A stretch of DNA of 64,000 nucleotides from Cantharellus purpuraceus (taxonomy: Eukaryota; Basidiomycota; Agaricomycetes; Cantharellales; Hydnaceae), in contig JALBUN010000045.1 of NCBI GenBank assembly GCA_025174535.1, positions 2,728,001 to 2,792,000 on the forward strand, read 5' to 3'. Shown here piece after piece: positions 12,428-22,937 of this stretch. A program made the translations under genes and the position numbers. The notes beneath the pieces are model-generated. The model saw only the letters and a program-made list of their open reading frames with translations. It was not told where the DNA came from and did no database searches. Within the stretch, counting starts at the first letter, position 1. The number at the start of each line of letters is the position of its first letter.

Positions 12428-13144
12428 CTATAGACCATTATGGCCCCCAGTGGAGCCAAAGCCTCCTGCACCGCGGAGAGTAGCATCTAGGTCCTGACAA
12501 AGATGGTAATTTGGTCAAAATAGCAGCATGCAGGTTGATTATTCGTAATCATACATTGACCTCGAGAATTTCTGGCGTTTCGATTTTTTCAATGATGAGT
12601 TGCGCGATACGGTCGCCCTCCGAGACTAAACAAAGATGTTATTCACACCAAGCACATCTTACTCTGAAGAACACACCCTGAAAGTCTGTATCTGAGTGGT
12701 TAAAGAGCAGGACGAAAACGACGCCCCGGTAGTCTGCGTCAATGACACCCGCACCGGTATCAATCATGTACTTGGATGCTGAAAATGAGAAATTGAAACA
12801 AGGTCACGGTTGAAGACCTAATCAGCAGAATTAGCTACATACCCAAGCCACTCCTTGGAGCAACACGTCCATATGTCCCCTCGGGTACGGCGATCGAGAT
12901 CTGGGTATCCACTAAAGCCTTCCATTTAGCAGGGATGACCTTATTCTCTGCGCTACAAGGGAGCAACGCGAATTAGACATAAAAAAACGCGTCGATACGC
13001 GCAGATGGAAGCTAAGGATTCAACATACCTGTAGAGATCATAGCCTGCTGATAGTGGTGAGCCACGGGTGGGAGGCCTGGCCCTTTCTGACAGACGCTTA
13101 ATGAGGAGATTAGTTGCCGGGGGACCGTTAGCTTTGGAGGTCAT
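12428..13144 (-). CDS. DUT1: Deoxyuridine 5'-triphosphate nucleotidohydrolase (dUTPase)
   Basis: This trimeric dUTPase hydrolyses dUTP to dUMP, keeping uracil out of DNA and supplying dTMP synthesis. Four or five exons give the five dUTPase motifs in order. LSAGYDLYS is motif 1 (13030-13065). [11 protein letters not shown] is motif 2 (near 12860). [15 protein letters not shown] is motif 3, carrying the catalytic Asp (near 12745). [12 protein letters not shown] is motif 4 (near 12600). [10 protein letters not shown] is motif 5 near the C terminus (near 12450). The last motif requires splicing over the exon boundary at about 12494. Start [12 protein letters not shown] at 13144 precedes the conserved [17 protein letters not shown]. 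Length of about 160-170 aa is usual. It is in tandem with ICP55, about 255 bp upstream. Confidence 0.92.
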
Positions 13145-13480
13145 TATAGCAAAAGGTGAAGGATGGTGAAAAGAAAGGCGTGTTCTGGGCGTTAGCACGC
13201 GTGACAAAAGCGCGTGCGGATCACAACTTCAGGGTCCGAACAGAACCAGATCTACAACCATAGTATATTCTTGCATGGATGTAGCAAGTGAAACTTCTGA
13301 GTAGCTACAGACAGTGAAAGGCTACAGTTTTATGCTTCAGACCAAAGAGAGTTGTACAATTTTGAGGGTGGACCACCACGCCTTTCATCCTTGCGGCATG
13401 TGTTGCGCATGACCACACCTGCCCAATATTGGATTTCAGGAGGGAGCAGTGGTGGCGGCGAGGAAATAGAGAGTTCGTAG
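13145..13480. other. Intergenic between DUT1 and the SHG1-like gene
   Basis: This is about 335 bp with no coding or repeat signal. It must hold the DUT1 promoter and the terminator of the upstream SHG1-like gene, since both are on the minus strand. Confidence 0.45.
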
Positions 13481-14890
13481 CTACATTACCCTGGACGGCA
13501 TTATTGGAGTATGCGGTCGCCCTGGCGAGTGGACCGGAGTTGCTGACATTGAAGACGGTATAGATGTAATCGGCCCATGTGAATCGAGCTGTGAACCCGT
13601 GGGAGGAGCTTCGGAAGGAATTTCACTAGGAATTGACCTAGTAGACAATCCAACTCCACCAATTGCTGACGTGACGTCACTCCGTTGTATGCTCTGGTCG
13701 CAACATCGATGAGGAGCAAATGTTGCTAGTGCCTCTGTAGCATAATGACTATGGTTGGCATTTGCCTGTCTTTGTAGGTATGGCATATCCTGGGAACGTT
13801 GTTCACGCTCCACTTGCGCAGCTCTCGCTTGTTCCACTTCGATTGCTTGTGGAACCCGACCGCCTACAGGATCATTATTCGGAAGGTCACCCCTGGAGCC
13901 CTTCGCTGAAGGTGCTTCAACAGAAGGAATATCGGGAAGAGTTTGAGCCTGCGAAGAAGTGGAATGTGTGAACTGCGACTTGACGTCAGTCTCGGTTTGA
14001 AGTGAAGATGGTGCTGGTTGACTGCGTGAATCTGGTAAATGCTGGCGAAGAGGCGACTGCCGCGGAGTAGCGTCGCCAGATGTATTCTGATTCAGCACTG
14101 GGAGATGTGCAGTGGCGTTTGAGACTGTCTCATCCTCCAGACGTTTAGTTGATGGAACACCTTGCCCTTCGCCCGCACCTGTGATAACTAGTTGGAGCTC
14201 ATCATCGCCTGGCGTGTCGTCTTCACTATAGTCTGAGCTGTCGTCATTGTCATCGCCTTCATTTCTGGCATTAATGTTCGTAAATGACAATATAGCCTGC
14301 GAGACGCGCCTCTTTTGCTGCCGGATGCTGCGAAGCCATTGAGTTAGAAACTATGATTCAAAATTAGGTGTCATACGCTGAGCATTCCATAATTTAGCAG
14401 CTTCGTTGTTCTTCCCCTGCACAATGTTGCGCAGATACTCATCGATACTGGACACAAGCGCATCATCCTTATCGACAGCCAGGTTGTGCACTGCTCTCTC
14501 GACGATGGGATATCTATGTGACGTCAGAACGAGAAATTCGTAGATAGAACACGAATCACCGTTCCATGTCCTGCAACACCTCCGAGAATACAGCCTCTCG
14601 AGTTTTGTGTTCTAAATGCTCATCCGAGGAGAGTTTCTCCCTGGCAATTTCTTCCACACGCGCCACAAGAGGATGCACCTCATCCTGCAAGCCTAATCGG
14701 AACGACATGATGCCACTAAAAATACCGGAACTTACGCTGTTCAGAAAGTGGGTCTGCAGCTGTTTCCTCAACCGATCAAACTCACCGGATTTCTGAAACC
14801 TGAGTACGGTGTGAGATAACCGTGCCAATGCTCAAGAAGAAATACGCACTCGCCCACGAGCCACTTTGGATTCTTGTGTATTTGCGGCAT
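13481..14890 (-). CDS. SHG1: BOD1/SHG1-domain protein (COMPASS Set1 complex subunit-like)
   Basis: The N-terminal 110 or so residues match the BOD1/SHG1 domain of the yeast COMPASS subunit Shg1 and metazoan BOD1. Splicing joins MPQIHKNPKWLVGE to FQKSGEFDRLRKQLQTHFLN. After a 43-bp intron come HPLVARVEEIAREKL, HLEHKTREAVFSEVLQDMER, YPIVERAVHNLAVDKDD and IDEYLRNIVQGK. A 270-residue low-complexity, acidic and Ser/Pro/Gln-rich C-terminal tail follows (13481-14290), with no recognised domain; it begins with an acidic DDNDDSSDYSEDDTPGDDE patch. Such tails are common in fungal Shg1-like proteins. The chosen ATG at 14890 lies directly before the domain. The gene is divergent from HEM12. A role in H3K4 methylation is inferred from family. 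Confidence 0.78.
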
Positions 14891-15077
14891 TTTGGTGCTC
14901 TGTGGGACCGAGAGAGAGCCTCGTGGGAAGGGCCGACGCGAGACGCGCTTGACGCGATTCGACGCGTTCTACACCGCTCGTGTGGGCGACTAATAATCAT
15001 CATTTTACGGTAATGTGCTCCGGGCATTCTTAAGGCCACGTCATTTACCTCGAAAATTCAGCCAGAAATTGAAGAGC
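14891..15077. promoter_or_regulatory. Shared divergent promoter region, SHG1-like / HEM12
   Basis: These 187 bp lie between two divergent start codons. They contain repeated GACGCG-type words (near 14936-14966), and no obvious TATA box. Confidence 0.45.
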
Positions 15078-16356
15078 ATGTCGCACGAGTTCCCTCCTCT
15101 CAAAAACGATCTCGTACTGCGAGCTGCAAGAGGTAGGTCGACTACAGATCATCTTGTCGTTCTCACGTCAACAAGTACTCTGTTGTAGGAGAGGAAACAG
15201 AAAGAGCTCCAGTATGGGTCATGCGTCAGGCAGGGCGTTACCTTCCAGGTTAGCTTCGTTGGCGACTTGGAGCTTACAACTGACGTCGTTGCGGAGCATA
15301 GAATTTCGCAAAGTGCGCGAAACCCACGAGTTTTTCGAGATTTGTCGCACCCCCGCATTGGCAACCGAAGTGACTCTGCAGCCCATTCGTCGATATAAAG
15401 GGCTCCTGGATGCATCCATCATCTTTTCCGACATCCTCGTCATCCCCCAAGCAATGGGTCTCATCGTTGAAATGAATCCGGCGCCCTCCTTCCCAAGGCC
15501 ACTCAATGTCCCCGAGGACATGCGCCTGCTGAAAGAACATGTAGATGTGAACCAGGAATTGAGCTATGTGTACGAAGCTATCACACAGACCAGGCATGCA
15601 CTCAACGGCGAGGTGCCACTTATTGGGTTTGTGGGAGCACCGTGGACTCTGATGGCGTACATGATCGAAGGCGGAGGGAGTAAGACGTTGCAAAGGGCAA
15701 AGACTTGGCTATTCAAGTATCCGGAAGAGTCCAAGACCCTTCTCTACCGTATCGCTGACGTATGCGTAGACCACCTGGTCGGCCAGATCAAGGCGGGAGC
15801 TCAGGTATGCTGAAAGTTGTGTCGTATCTCCACCACTACTCACCCTCGTCTCCTGATCTGACAGATGGTCCAAGTCTTCGATTCGTGGGCTGGTGAACTC
15901 TCACCCCACGACTTCACTACGTTCGCTCTCCCAGTTCTCAAACACATCGCAACCCGCGTCCACTCAAAACTCGGCGAGCTCAGCATTCCTTTCGTGCCAA
16001 TGATCCTCTTCGCGAAGGGCGCAAACACCTCCCTTGCTGCGCAAGCCCAACACGCCGGGTACGATGTCCTTGGTCTCGACTGGCTCATGGAGCCTTCTGA
16101 AGCACGACGCGTCGTTGACGCCTTTTCAACACGAACAATCGCACTACAAGGAAATGTTGATCCTGGCGTACTGTATGGAGGGAGAGACGCGATCGAGCGC
16201 GAAGTGAAGCATATGTGTGAGTCTTTCATTGGGAAGAGCGGAACATCCAAAGCGTGGGTCGCCAACCTGGGGCACGGCATCACGCCTGGTGTCGACCCAG
16301 AGGACATGCGCTGGTTCCTGCAATGCGTACACCAGTATTCTGCGAAGGCAAGATGA
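15078..16356 (+). CDS. HEM12: Uroporphyrinogen decarboxylase
   Basis: This cytosolic heme-pathway enzyme removes four carboxyl groups from uroporphyrinogen III to give coproporphyrinogen III. Four exons give the full enzyme of about 360 aa. MSHEFPPLKNDLVLRAARGE leads into the signature APVWVMRQAGRYLPEFR, spliced across an intron near 15252-15301. FSDILVIPQAMGLIV carries the catalytic Asp region. FVGAPWTLMAYMIEGGGSK, VQVFDSWAGELSP, VDPGVLYGG and LGHGITPGVDPEDM follow. The stop ends at 16356. No mitochondrial presequence is present, as expected for HEM12. Confidence 0.96.
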
Positions 16357-16674
16357 TGTGCTATGCTAATCTTAATATTATGCGCGAGTTGTATCGATTC
16401 ATGAAGGGTATGAATTTACAACTATATCTGCGATGCATAATAGCCAAGTTGGAAACCGAGGATAGACTGGACGTGTGCTAAAAAAGATACAATCCAAGAC
16501 CAATGAAGTGACGAGCAAAGGGGACGCGAGCACAGCGGCAAGATAGACATGTACCCAAGCCAGAAGGTGGATCAACAGGAAAAACAAGTGGGAATGGATA
16601 CCACTAAGAGAAAAAAAGGGTTGGGTTATACAAGACAAACCAAACAGGAACCCAAAGTTGTCGAAACACCAGCC
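16357..16674. other. Convergent 3' intergenic region HEM12 / CDC14
   Basis: This is about 318 bp between two converging stop codons. It is A-rich and without coding signal, and presumably contains both polyadenylation regions. Confidence 0.45.
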
Positions 16675-18938
16675 CTACGCTACGACATCTGCCGCACTGA
16701 AACTACTTCGTCGGCGCCGCACGCTTCTCAACAACGGACGCTCTGACTTCGACCCAGGCACAACAACCGCTGAAGGGTCCTTATTCATCCACGCGTCAGG
16801 AGCCGGCGGTGCTTGTGATCTGAGATTCGGAAGTGTCGTCGTGGGTGCCAGAGCACGCCTGTTGACAAGCGTCGGTAGTCGCGACGGCGCCGTCGCAGTG
16901 GGCGACCCAGGCGGCCGTCGTCGGGGGACAGAAACGGTCGTCCCCTTGGCAGACGAGTTCGCAGCGAGTCGAGGGATCTTATGCGGCGGTGGCCCTGTCC
17001 CACCAGTTTTTGTGCCAGCACCTGTCGCGGTAGTCGTACCAGCACCCTTCCGCGCATTTGTCGTGGAGCGCGTAGTCCGAAGCGTCCGGTCGGACGCTGG
17101 AACCCGTGTAGCTCCAGTTCTGGGACTCTTCCGCACAGGAGCTGTCCCACCCACAACTCCGAACCCACCCAACTCATCCGCGTCATCCTCGTCCTCGTCA
17201 GCGTCCATGGCAACACGGTCCCGTTTCGCCACAGGCGTCTTGCGTGGTTGTCCTGGTGTGACGAGGGCTTTCGTAGCGGCGGCGGACTTTGCGGCGTATC
17301 GGTGGGGAGTAACTGGAGGTATGGTGGATGAAAGTTCCATCGGCTCGCGCGGGGGAGTTACTGGAGCTGTGACAGCCTCAGCAGCGGCTGCTGCAGCCTG
17401 GGCTCGTTGGAACTCGTCCACGGCAGCCCACTTGGACCACTCGAGCTGCTTTAAATACATGTATTGCTACATACATATGTCAGAGGGGGCTCTGGAGTTG
17501 AAGGCGTCTTACCTGTTGCGGTCCGACAACGCAACCAGGTCTAATGATACGCATGAACGCAATGGCTTCGTTCGCGGTGAAACCATATTTCCATATTAGA
17601 TATGCTGCAATCAATGTGTCAATAGAGAGCAAACTGAGACTTATGAATCATAATAACCTCCAATAAGAGTACCTGTTCGACCAAGACCAGCTTTGCACTA
17701 GCAGAAGTGAGCCTTACAACAAAACAGACGGAAATTCCAAAACATACGTGAACAGCAACCACGCCTTTCTGCTCTATGATGGGATCCGATACCTGGATGA
17801 ATTTACGCACGATTTCATCCGTAGGATTGGTGCCATCATCAAAGTAGAGGTCCAAATGATCAACTCCACGGTCGGTAAACACCACTTTGTCATAAAGTGG
17901 ATTGTTAAGTCGCACCACGAGTTTAACTTTACGCTTCTCGAAGTAGTCCAAGCAATTCAAAAAAGGAGTCGGCAATCTGCGTTGGAGGGCGGTGTCGGTC
18001 CCATTTGTGAGTGCAGTCCCATCCTCTTTCGCGATCCTCCTTGCCCAAGTCGGATCCACGGGAGATGCAAACGCAATGAACCCGGGTGTTATCCAATTCC
18101 AGTCCCCATTCTCTACTTTCTCATAATACTCATAGTCCTCCACAGAAAACTCATTCATATCACAAAGACCATTCTGCATCGCTTTCCAGACACCCCAAAG
18201 GCAGTCTTGGATGGAAAGATTGAAGTCAGAACGGCCCCTGCCCGCGTCTCGGAAGGGCATAAACTCCAATTCTGCTATAGGGTGGAAAGCCTCCCAGGGC
18301 GCCTGCCGTTGCACGATCATCTAGAAAATGGTAATCAGATCGGCAGGACGACCATATATGTATGAAGCACCTACGACAAACAGTGCCATCAATAGCGCAG
18401 CATTAGCCTTTCGTCTTGGGTTGTCCGATGAATAGAGGACCAAACGATGTGATTTCATTTCTTTGTCCTACACCAGGATTCCAAGGAGTGCAAGAAAGAG
18501 AAGAGGAAGGAAGTTTACCTCTAGCAGTTCGTGGATTAAGATACACGCTTTGTACACCATGGCGATATTCAAGGGACCCCAGTCTTCAAAAAACGACATG
18601 TAAACAAGGTTATCGTCTGAGAGTTATGCGAAATGAATGAGTTGTTTGTGTTGTTTGTGTTTCAAAAGATATGCGACGCGCACACACCGATTGTAAAGTA
18701 GTAGTATTGCGCATCGTCCTCTGGAGAAGCAAGGCCTCTCCCTCTCGTACGACAGCGGACGCGTGGGTTTGGCCTGTCCGTTCCCGGATTATTTAAGGAT
18801 TCTGGAGATGGTACAGGGGCTGAAAAGGTCGTGAAATATAGCCTAGACGTGGAGAGCGTGAGAGGGGTCCGGGATAAAATCACGGAATGCAAACCTGTCC
18901 GAGAAGTAGCAGAGAGGCTCGCACGCAGCTCTCGTCAT
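16675..18938 (-). CDS. CDC14: Cdc14-type dual-specificity protein phosphatase
   Basis: Cdc14 removes CDK phosphates from Ser-Pro sites at mitotic exit and cytokinesis. The N-terminal pseudo-phosphatase half begins at ATG 18938 with MTRAACEPLCYFSDR, spliced over 51 bp to LYFTTFSAP. DDAQYYYFTID and EDWGPLNIAMVYKAC follow. The mid region has EFMPFRDAGRGRSDFNLSI, EYYEKVENGDWNWITPG and KVVFTDRGVDHLDLYFDDG. The active-site loop VHCKAGLGRTGTLIG is assembled from exons near 17640-17750. The catalytic Cys starts an exon right after the His-encoding exon. IRPGCVVGPQQQYM ends the catalytic core. The last 250 residues (16675-17450) are Ala/Pro/Arg-rich low complexity with basic clusters, as in other Cdc14 tails. 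The stop is at 16675. Confidence 0.93.
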
Positions 18939-19569
18939 GGGAGAGTGTGGTAAAGAGAGATGGTTAATGCAAGGACAGGTGAGGACTGCGTTGGTCGCAG
19001 TAAGTTGTTACAATGCGTGAGCCTCGTTCACAAATAAACAAACAAGCGTCCACAACACGATCGCGCCGCAACCGAAACATCAACACAATCACAGAAGCAC
19101 AGTGCAAAGCGGATTCCTGACAACTTCACTTTAGCTAGCCTATCTCCAAAGTGGCGGCGACGGGGGACACTTTTCAGGATGCGGAAATTTCAAGTCTTTG
19201 CGCGAGATTCGGGCTGAATCAAGGCTACACAAAGCCCGTAAGGAACTAAGAACTACACCTTCGAGGCAGCTAAACTCGTCCACGACTGCTTGGATGTCAA
19301 CCTTCCATGTGAATTATCGTCGCCTCACGTGTCATGTCGATCCTCACCCCACGGGTCTGGTCTCTGGATCAATTGCCGTCACATTGGCAACGGATAGCGG
19401 TGAGCCCCTTGTGGATGGTAGCGGTGGAGTATCCCTATGACTCTCGAGCCTTCGGATATCTCTTGCACTCAATACAGCTCTGACTAAGACCTCAACCGTC
19501 TGGTTACGATGGATGGGATGACGGATGCTACGACAGGTATGCGATTTTCGGTCATTACTCGGCCGTAGT

Positions 19570-19839
19570 TTCTTAGTCTTACTCATGGGCTGCATGTTAG
19601 GGGAGGGTCCCACCCACTTCTTGATGACACAGCACGACCTCATGGTGGCAGAGAAGAAAGGCTCTCCTCCAGTCCTGTTGACTCCCACCTTGATGTTGAG
19701 GAGGACATCACATGTGAGAGTCTCTGCACAAAGTCTGACAAGGTTGTCCACAGAGATGGGCTTCTTGCCTGTGGAGTCTTTCACAAAACAAGTTGTTGTG
19801 CTTCCAGCCTTTGCAACATTAATCTGAAACCAGTACACA
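19570..19839. repeat. Left arm of a perfect 270-bp inverted repeat
   Basis: The reverse complement of this arm equals 19928-20197 base for base as read by eye. An 88-bp spacer (19840-19927) separates the arms. The match stops abruptly at both ends: outer 19569/20198, inner 19840/19927. The arm contains a single CpG. Confidence 0.95.
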
Positions 19840-19847
19840 TCTTCAAT

Positions 19848-20285
19848 GTGGCACTCTCTCATAAGACTTTTAACGCGCTTACTCATGGCCTGAATGTGAA
19901 TGTCAAGTTCGGTGAGAAGACTGACATTGTGTACTGGTTTCAGATTAATGTTGCAAAGGCTGGAAGCACAACAACTTGTTTTGTGAAAGACTCCACAGGC
20001 AAGAAGCCCATCTCTGTGGACAACCTTGTCAGACTTTGTGCAGAGACTCTCACATGTGATGTCCTCCTCAACATCAAGGTGGGAGTCAACAGGACTGGAG
20101 GAGAGCCTTTCTTCTCTGCCACCATGAGGTCGTGCTGTGTCATCAAGAAGTGGGTGGGACCCTCCCCTAACATGCAGCCCATGAGTAAGACTAAGAAGGT
20201 GGAGAGTCCTGCACCTGAAGTGTCCTACACAACTAACACCTCGAAGGATGTGATGGACCTCATGAGGGCACTTAAGATATCTTAG
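19848..20285 (+). pseudogene. Unrecognised coding fragment inside the hairpin element
   Basis: An open frame of 145 codons runs through the spacer and the right arm to a stop near 20285. There is no ATG at its head: the frame first shows GTG and enters from the mirror-image left arm. The peptide includes YWFQINVAKAGSTTTC, DSTGKKPISVDNLVRLCAET and VGVNRTGGEPFFSATMRSC, and ends DVMDLMRALKIS. I do not recognise the family. On the other strand the same peptide is read from an ATG at 19886 (MSKRVKSLMRECHIED) through the left arm, then into a tail without coding character. The composition is strikingly CpG-poor, unlike the neighbouring genes. A truncated mobile-element or parasitic-gene remnant, folded back on itself, is the simplest reading. 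Confidence 0.3.
19928..20197. repeat. Right arm of a perfect 270-bp inverted repeat
   Basis: This is the inverted partner of 19570-19839. Sense-strand translation of this arm is an open frame of 90 codons that continues out of the arm to a stop at about 20285, so this arm is probably the source copy. Confidence 0.95.
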
Positions 20286-21168
20286 TAGTTGTGCAAGGTC
20301 TTGACACTCACCCTTCCTTTGCTTCCACTGTAACAACAAGTCTTATACACTCTTCTCTAAAAACACTACATGAAGGTGAGTAGTTGTAGAGACACAACAC
20401 ATGCGACTACATGTCGCCACCTACACCTTCCTTGACATGGCGTCTAGTGATACTGTCACATCCATGCCAGTGGGAGAGCTAGTGGGGGGTCAAAATGTAC
20501 TCTCATGATTGGCGAATATCTCAGGAGAACGATATCTCAACTACTTTTTACTCGTCACCTGTATAAATTTGTCAACACTGATGCTTAATCAAGCAACCTT
20601 TTTCGATACTCATTCTAAGAGGCGAGAAACGATTCCTGATTCATCTTAGCAGTTTATTATACCATATCCAAGATACGTAAGTCCTTGTCCCTTTTTCTTT
20701 TTCTACCTGATGCAGTCTTAAGTTTTCACAATTAATTTAAAGATAATCATTCACAAAGCCTTGTCTCCGTTGTCACGCTCTCGGTCTCTGCGTCACATCT
20801 TCAAGGCCAACACAGAATCCTCGCTGTAATTTGCTTCTGCTGGCTTCTCAGCACTCTGAGATAGGGGTCGTTGGTGAACCCCTTGATAATGCATCTGACG
20901 TGTGACCCAGTGACTTCCCACAGCTGATATACGAACAATCCCCTATGCTTAGATGCTGGGACTTGGCTTTAGGTAGATAGACTTTGAACTATTCACTGTA
21001 TCATGCATCAATGCATAGGTTATTATATTCTGATCATTCTGGCTCGTTCTGCTCTGACAGCCAACCTTTACGGCGCTTGCGCCGTGTTTAGCATGTGAAT
21101 TCGCGTATATATTTCGAAACAGTAATAACCAATATAATACGGTAACAATACAGCCCTTGTACTGTCCT
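20286..21168. other. Intergenic downstream of the hairpin element
   Basis: This is about 880 bp without a recognised gene. The first 90 bp or so remain CpG-poor like the element. Similar short words, TAGTAGTTGT near 20283 and GAGTAGTTGT near 20376, recur. The rest looks like ordinary AT-rich spacer. Confidence 0.4.
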
Positions 21169-22825
21169 TTAGCTCACAAATGGGTTGCACGCACACAACG
21201 CTCCTCTGACACCAAAACTCATGAAGCTCCCAATCGCCAGCCCTCCTACCAAGCAGAACTGCGCGATCGTGGCTGCAGCGTCCACATCTTCCGGCCTATG
21301 CTTCAAACGAGGATTATGCTCGCGTGATGGTGCGGCCATCATTACGAGGCTACATATGTATCCATTGCTCACGCCAAAGACGAAAATAATCAGGAAGAAC
21401 AGGATGTCGGAGTTGATCACTGGCATTCTAGTGTCAGGCGTTGTGATGGATGGCCGTCGCTGTACGTTACAGAGTAGGAAAAGGGGTATGAAGAGCGTGC
21501 GTGAAAGAGCCATATAGACGTGCTGTCTGCTGGACCAGATCTGTAGACGGCGAACCATCGGAAGATAGCGTCCAACGAGGTCTCCAAGATTGAACATGAG
21601 AAAGTGGATTGCGGTGAAAAGCAACGGGTGTATGGATGCTGAGGAAGACGGGGGTTGCACAGAATGGATGGAGGATGTGATCGGAGGAAAGACCGATAGT
21701 GTGATGATAAACACGTAGGCCACGGCGAAGTTATATTCAAGGTTCAGTTTGGCCACGTCTATTACGCGAGCTTTCTTGTTTGGCATGCGATTCACCAATC
21801 CTCCTCCGACCAAAGCCTCGCGCTCTTCATCAACACCGATGACACCCTTCTTGACCTCAAACGGTACCACGACAGCTTTGTAATCTGGCATTGTCACCAA
21901 CCAGGCATGTGCCCCGATAGTGAATACCAGGAACAAGGTGGACAGCCCAAAGAAAATGAGGGCAGCACGCGCCACAGATGCATCCTTGTCGTAGACATCG
22001 GTCTCCTCTGACGCGCTGCTCGTACGTATCCCCACTCCAGCGCTGAGCACCTGTATAAGACTGACCAAGACACCTACTGCGGCCTGGCCTGACATTGCAG
22101 GTTGCATTGCCTGAGGTCCAAACAAAGACGCGAGAGCGACAACTGCAGATTGCAGATAAGCCCCGGCCGAAGATTGACATATACCATTGAAGATGACAAG
22201 AATGAAAAATAGTGCAGGAGGTAGAGAAACTAAGGTGCTGATTGCGAAGACAAAAGCGAGAACCGTGAGGGTAATAAGCGAACGACGTATTTGTCGTGAA
22301 TAATCAGACTAATTTGCGCAAAACGATGAGCGCTGTATTGATGGGCTTTAGGTGCCTAACCTACCTTTCTAGATGTCACAGTTGCATGGGCTAAACAGAA
22401 AAAGCCAGAGACAGTAAAAGTAGTGGAAAGATAAAAGCTAAACGTGGCTTGGAGAGGCGATCCAGATAGACGGCTCAAAAAATATGGCATCGCCGTGATA
22501 ATCGCTAAGGATGTGTCACAGGGGATTCGTACGAGTGGTTCCAACATCTCTCACCGTTCCAAGGAAGAAGAATGGCTGCACCAAGCACGAAATTTATCCA
22601 TCGTATTCGAGCAGGGAGGGGGCGGTCGAATCCCACAGATTGTGCTGCATTGTCCAAATCTTGCTGGTGGTCTGAAGAAAGGAGAGCACCTTGTTCATCT
22701 ATAATAAAGTCATTGCTGGGTGAGGACGGTCGCTCTTGGAGAGGACTTGGCAGGCTCGTCATGGATCGAGTCTGGTGAGTTGAGGCGTCGTCACCCTGAC
22801 TTTGACTCCGCGGCTCACTGTACAT
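21169..22825 (-). CDS. Equilibrative nucleoside transporter (ENT/SLC29 family)
   Basis: This multi-pass membrane protein moves nucleosides, and perhaps nucleobases, across the plasma, vacuolar or lysosomal membrane, as yeast Fun26 does. From the ATG at 22825 a hydrophilic head of about 70 residues with a DEQGALLSS motif is followed by WINFVLGAAILLPWN, the hallmark first ENT helix. Later segments include PYFLSRLSGSPLQATFS, FNGICQSSAGAYLQSAVVAL, AMQPAMSGQAAVGVLVSLIQ and FAVAYVFIITLSVFPPITSS. HFLMFNLGDLVGRYLP is the conserved N-x2-D-x3-R block in the second half. VFGVSNGYICSLVMM and ATIAQFCLVGGLAIGSFMSF complete the series. About 11 hydrophobic spans are visible. Three or four short introns lie in the first half; the last 318 codons are one exon ending at 21169. 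Confidence 0.88.
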
Positions 22826-22937
22826 AGCCAACCTTACTAAAAGCCTGCAGTGCGAGGGCGAGGCATAGTGAGTTCTCAATGTCTCAATTACTCATGTTCT
22901 TATGGTATTTTTGATCCAAGGCTAGGACCGCGAGAGC
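22826..22937. promoter_or_regulatory. Shared divergent promoter region, ENT / GPI13
   Basis: Only 112 bp separate the start codons of these divergent genes. Confidence 0.45.

Noticed and set aside
16658..17599. Long plus-strand open frame (313 codons)
   Set aside because: It is antisense to the GC-rich low-complexity tail of CDC14, where stop codons are rare on both strands. The minus frame continues a clear Cdc14 domain.
19344..20339. 331-codon minus-strand open frame through the whole palindrome
   Set aside because: Its first third is the antisense of the right arm and only the middle equals the mirrored peptide, so the length is a product of the palindrome and not a single gene.
22618..22640. 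GGTCGAATCCC word resembling a tRNA B box
   Set aside because: It lies inside the coding exon of the ENT gene with no matching A box or cloverleaf. No tRNA gene was found in the window.
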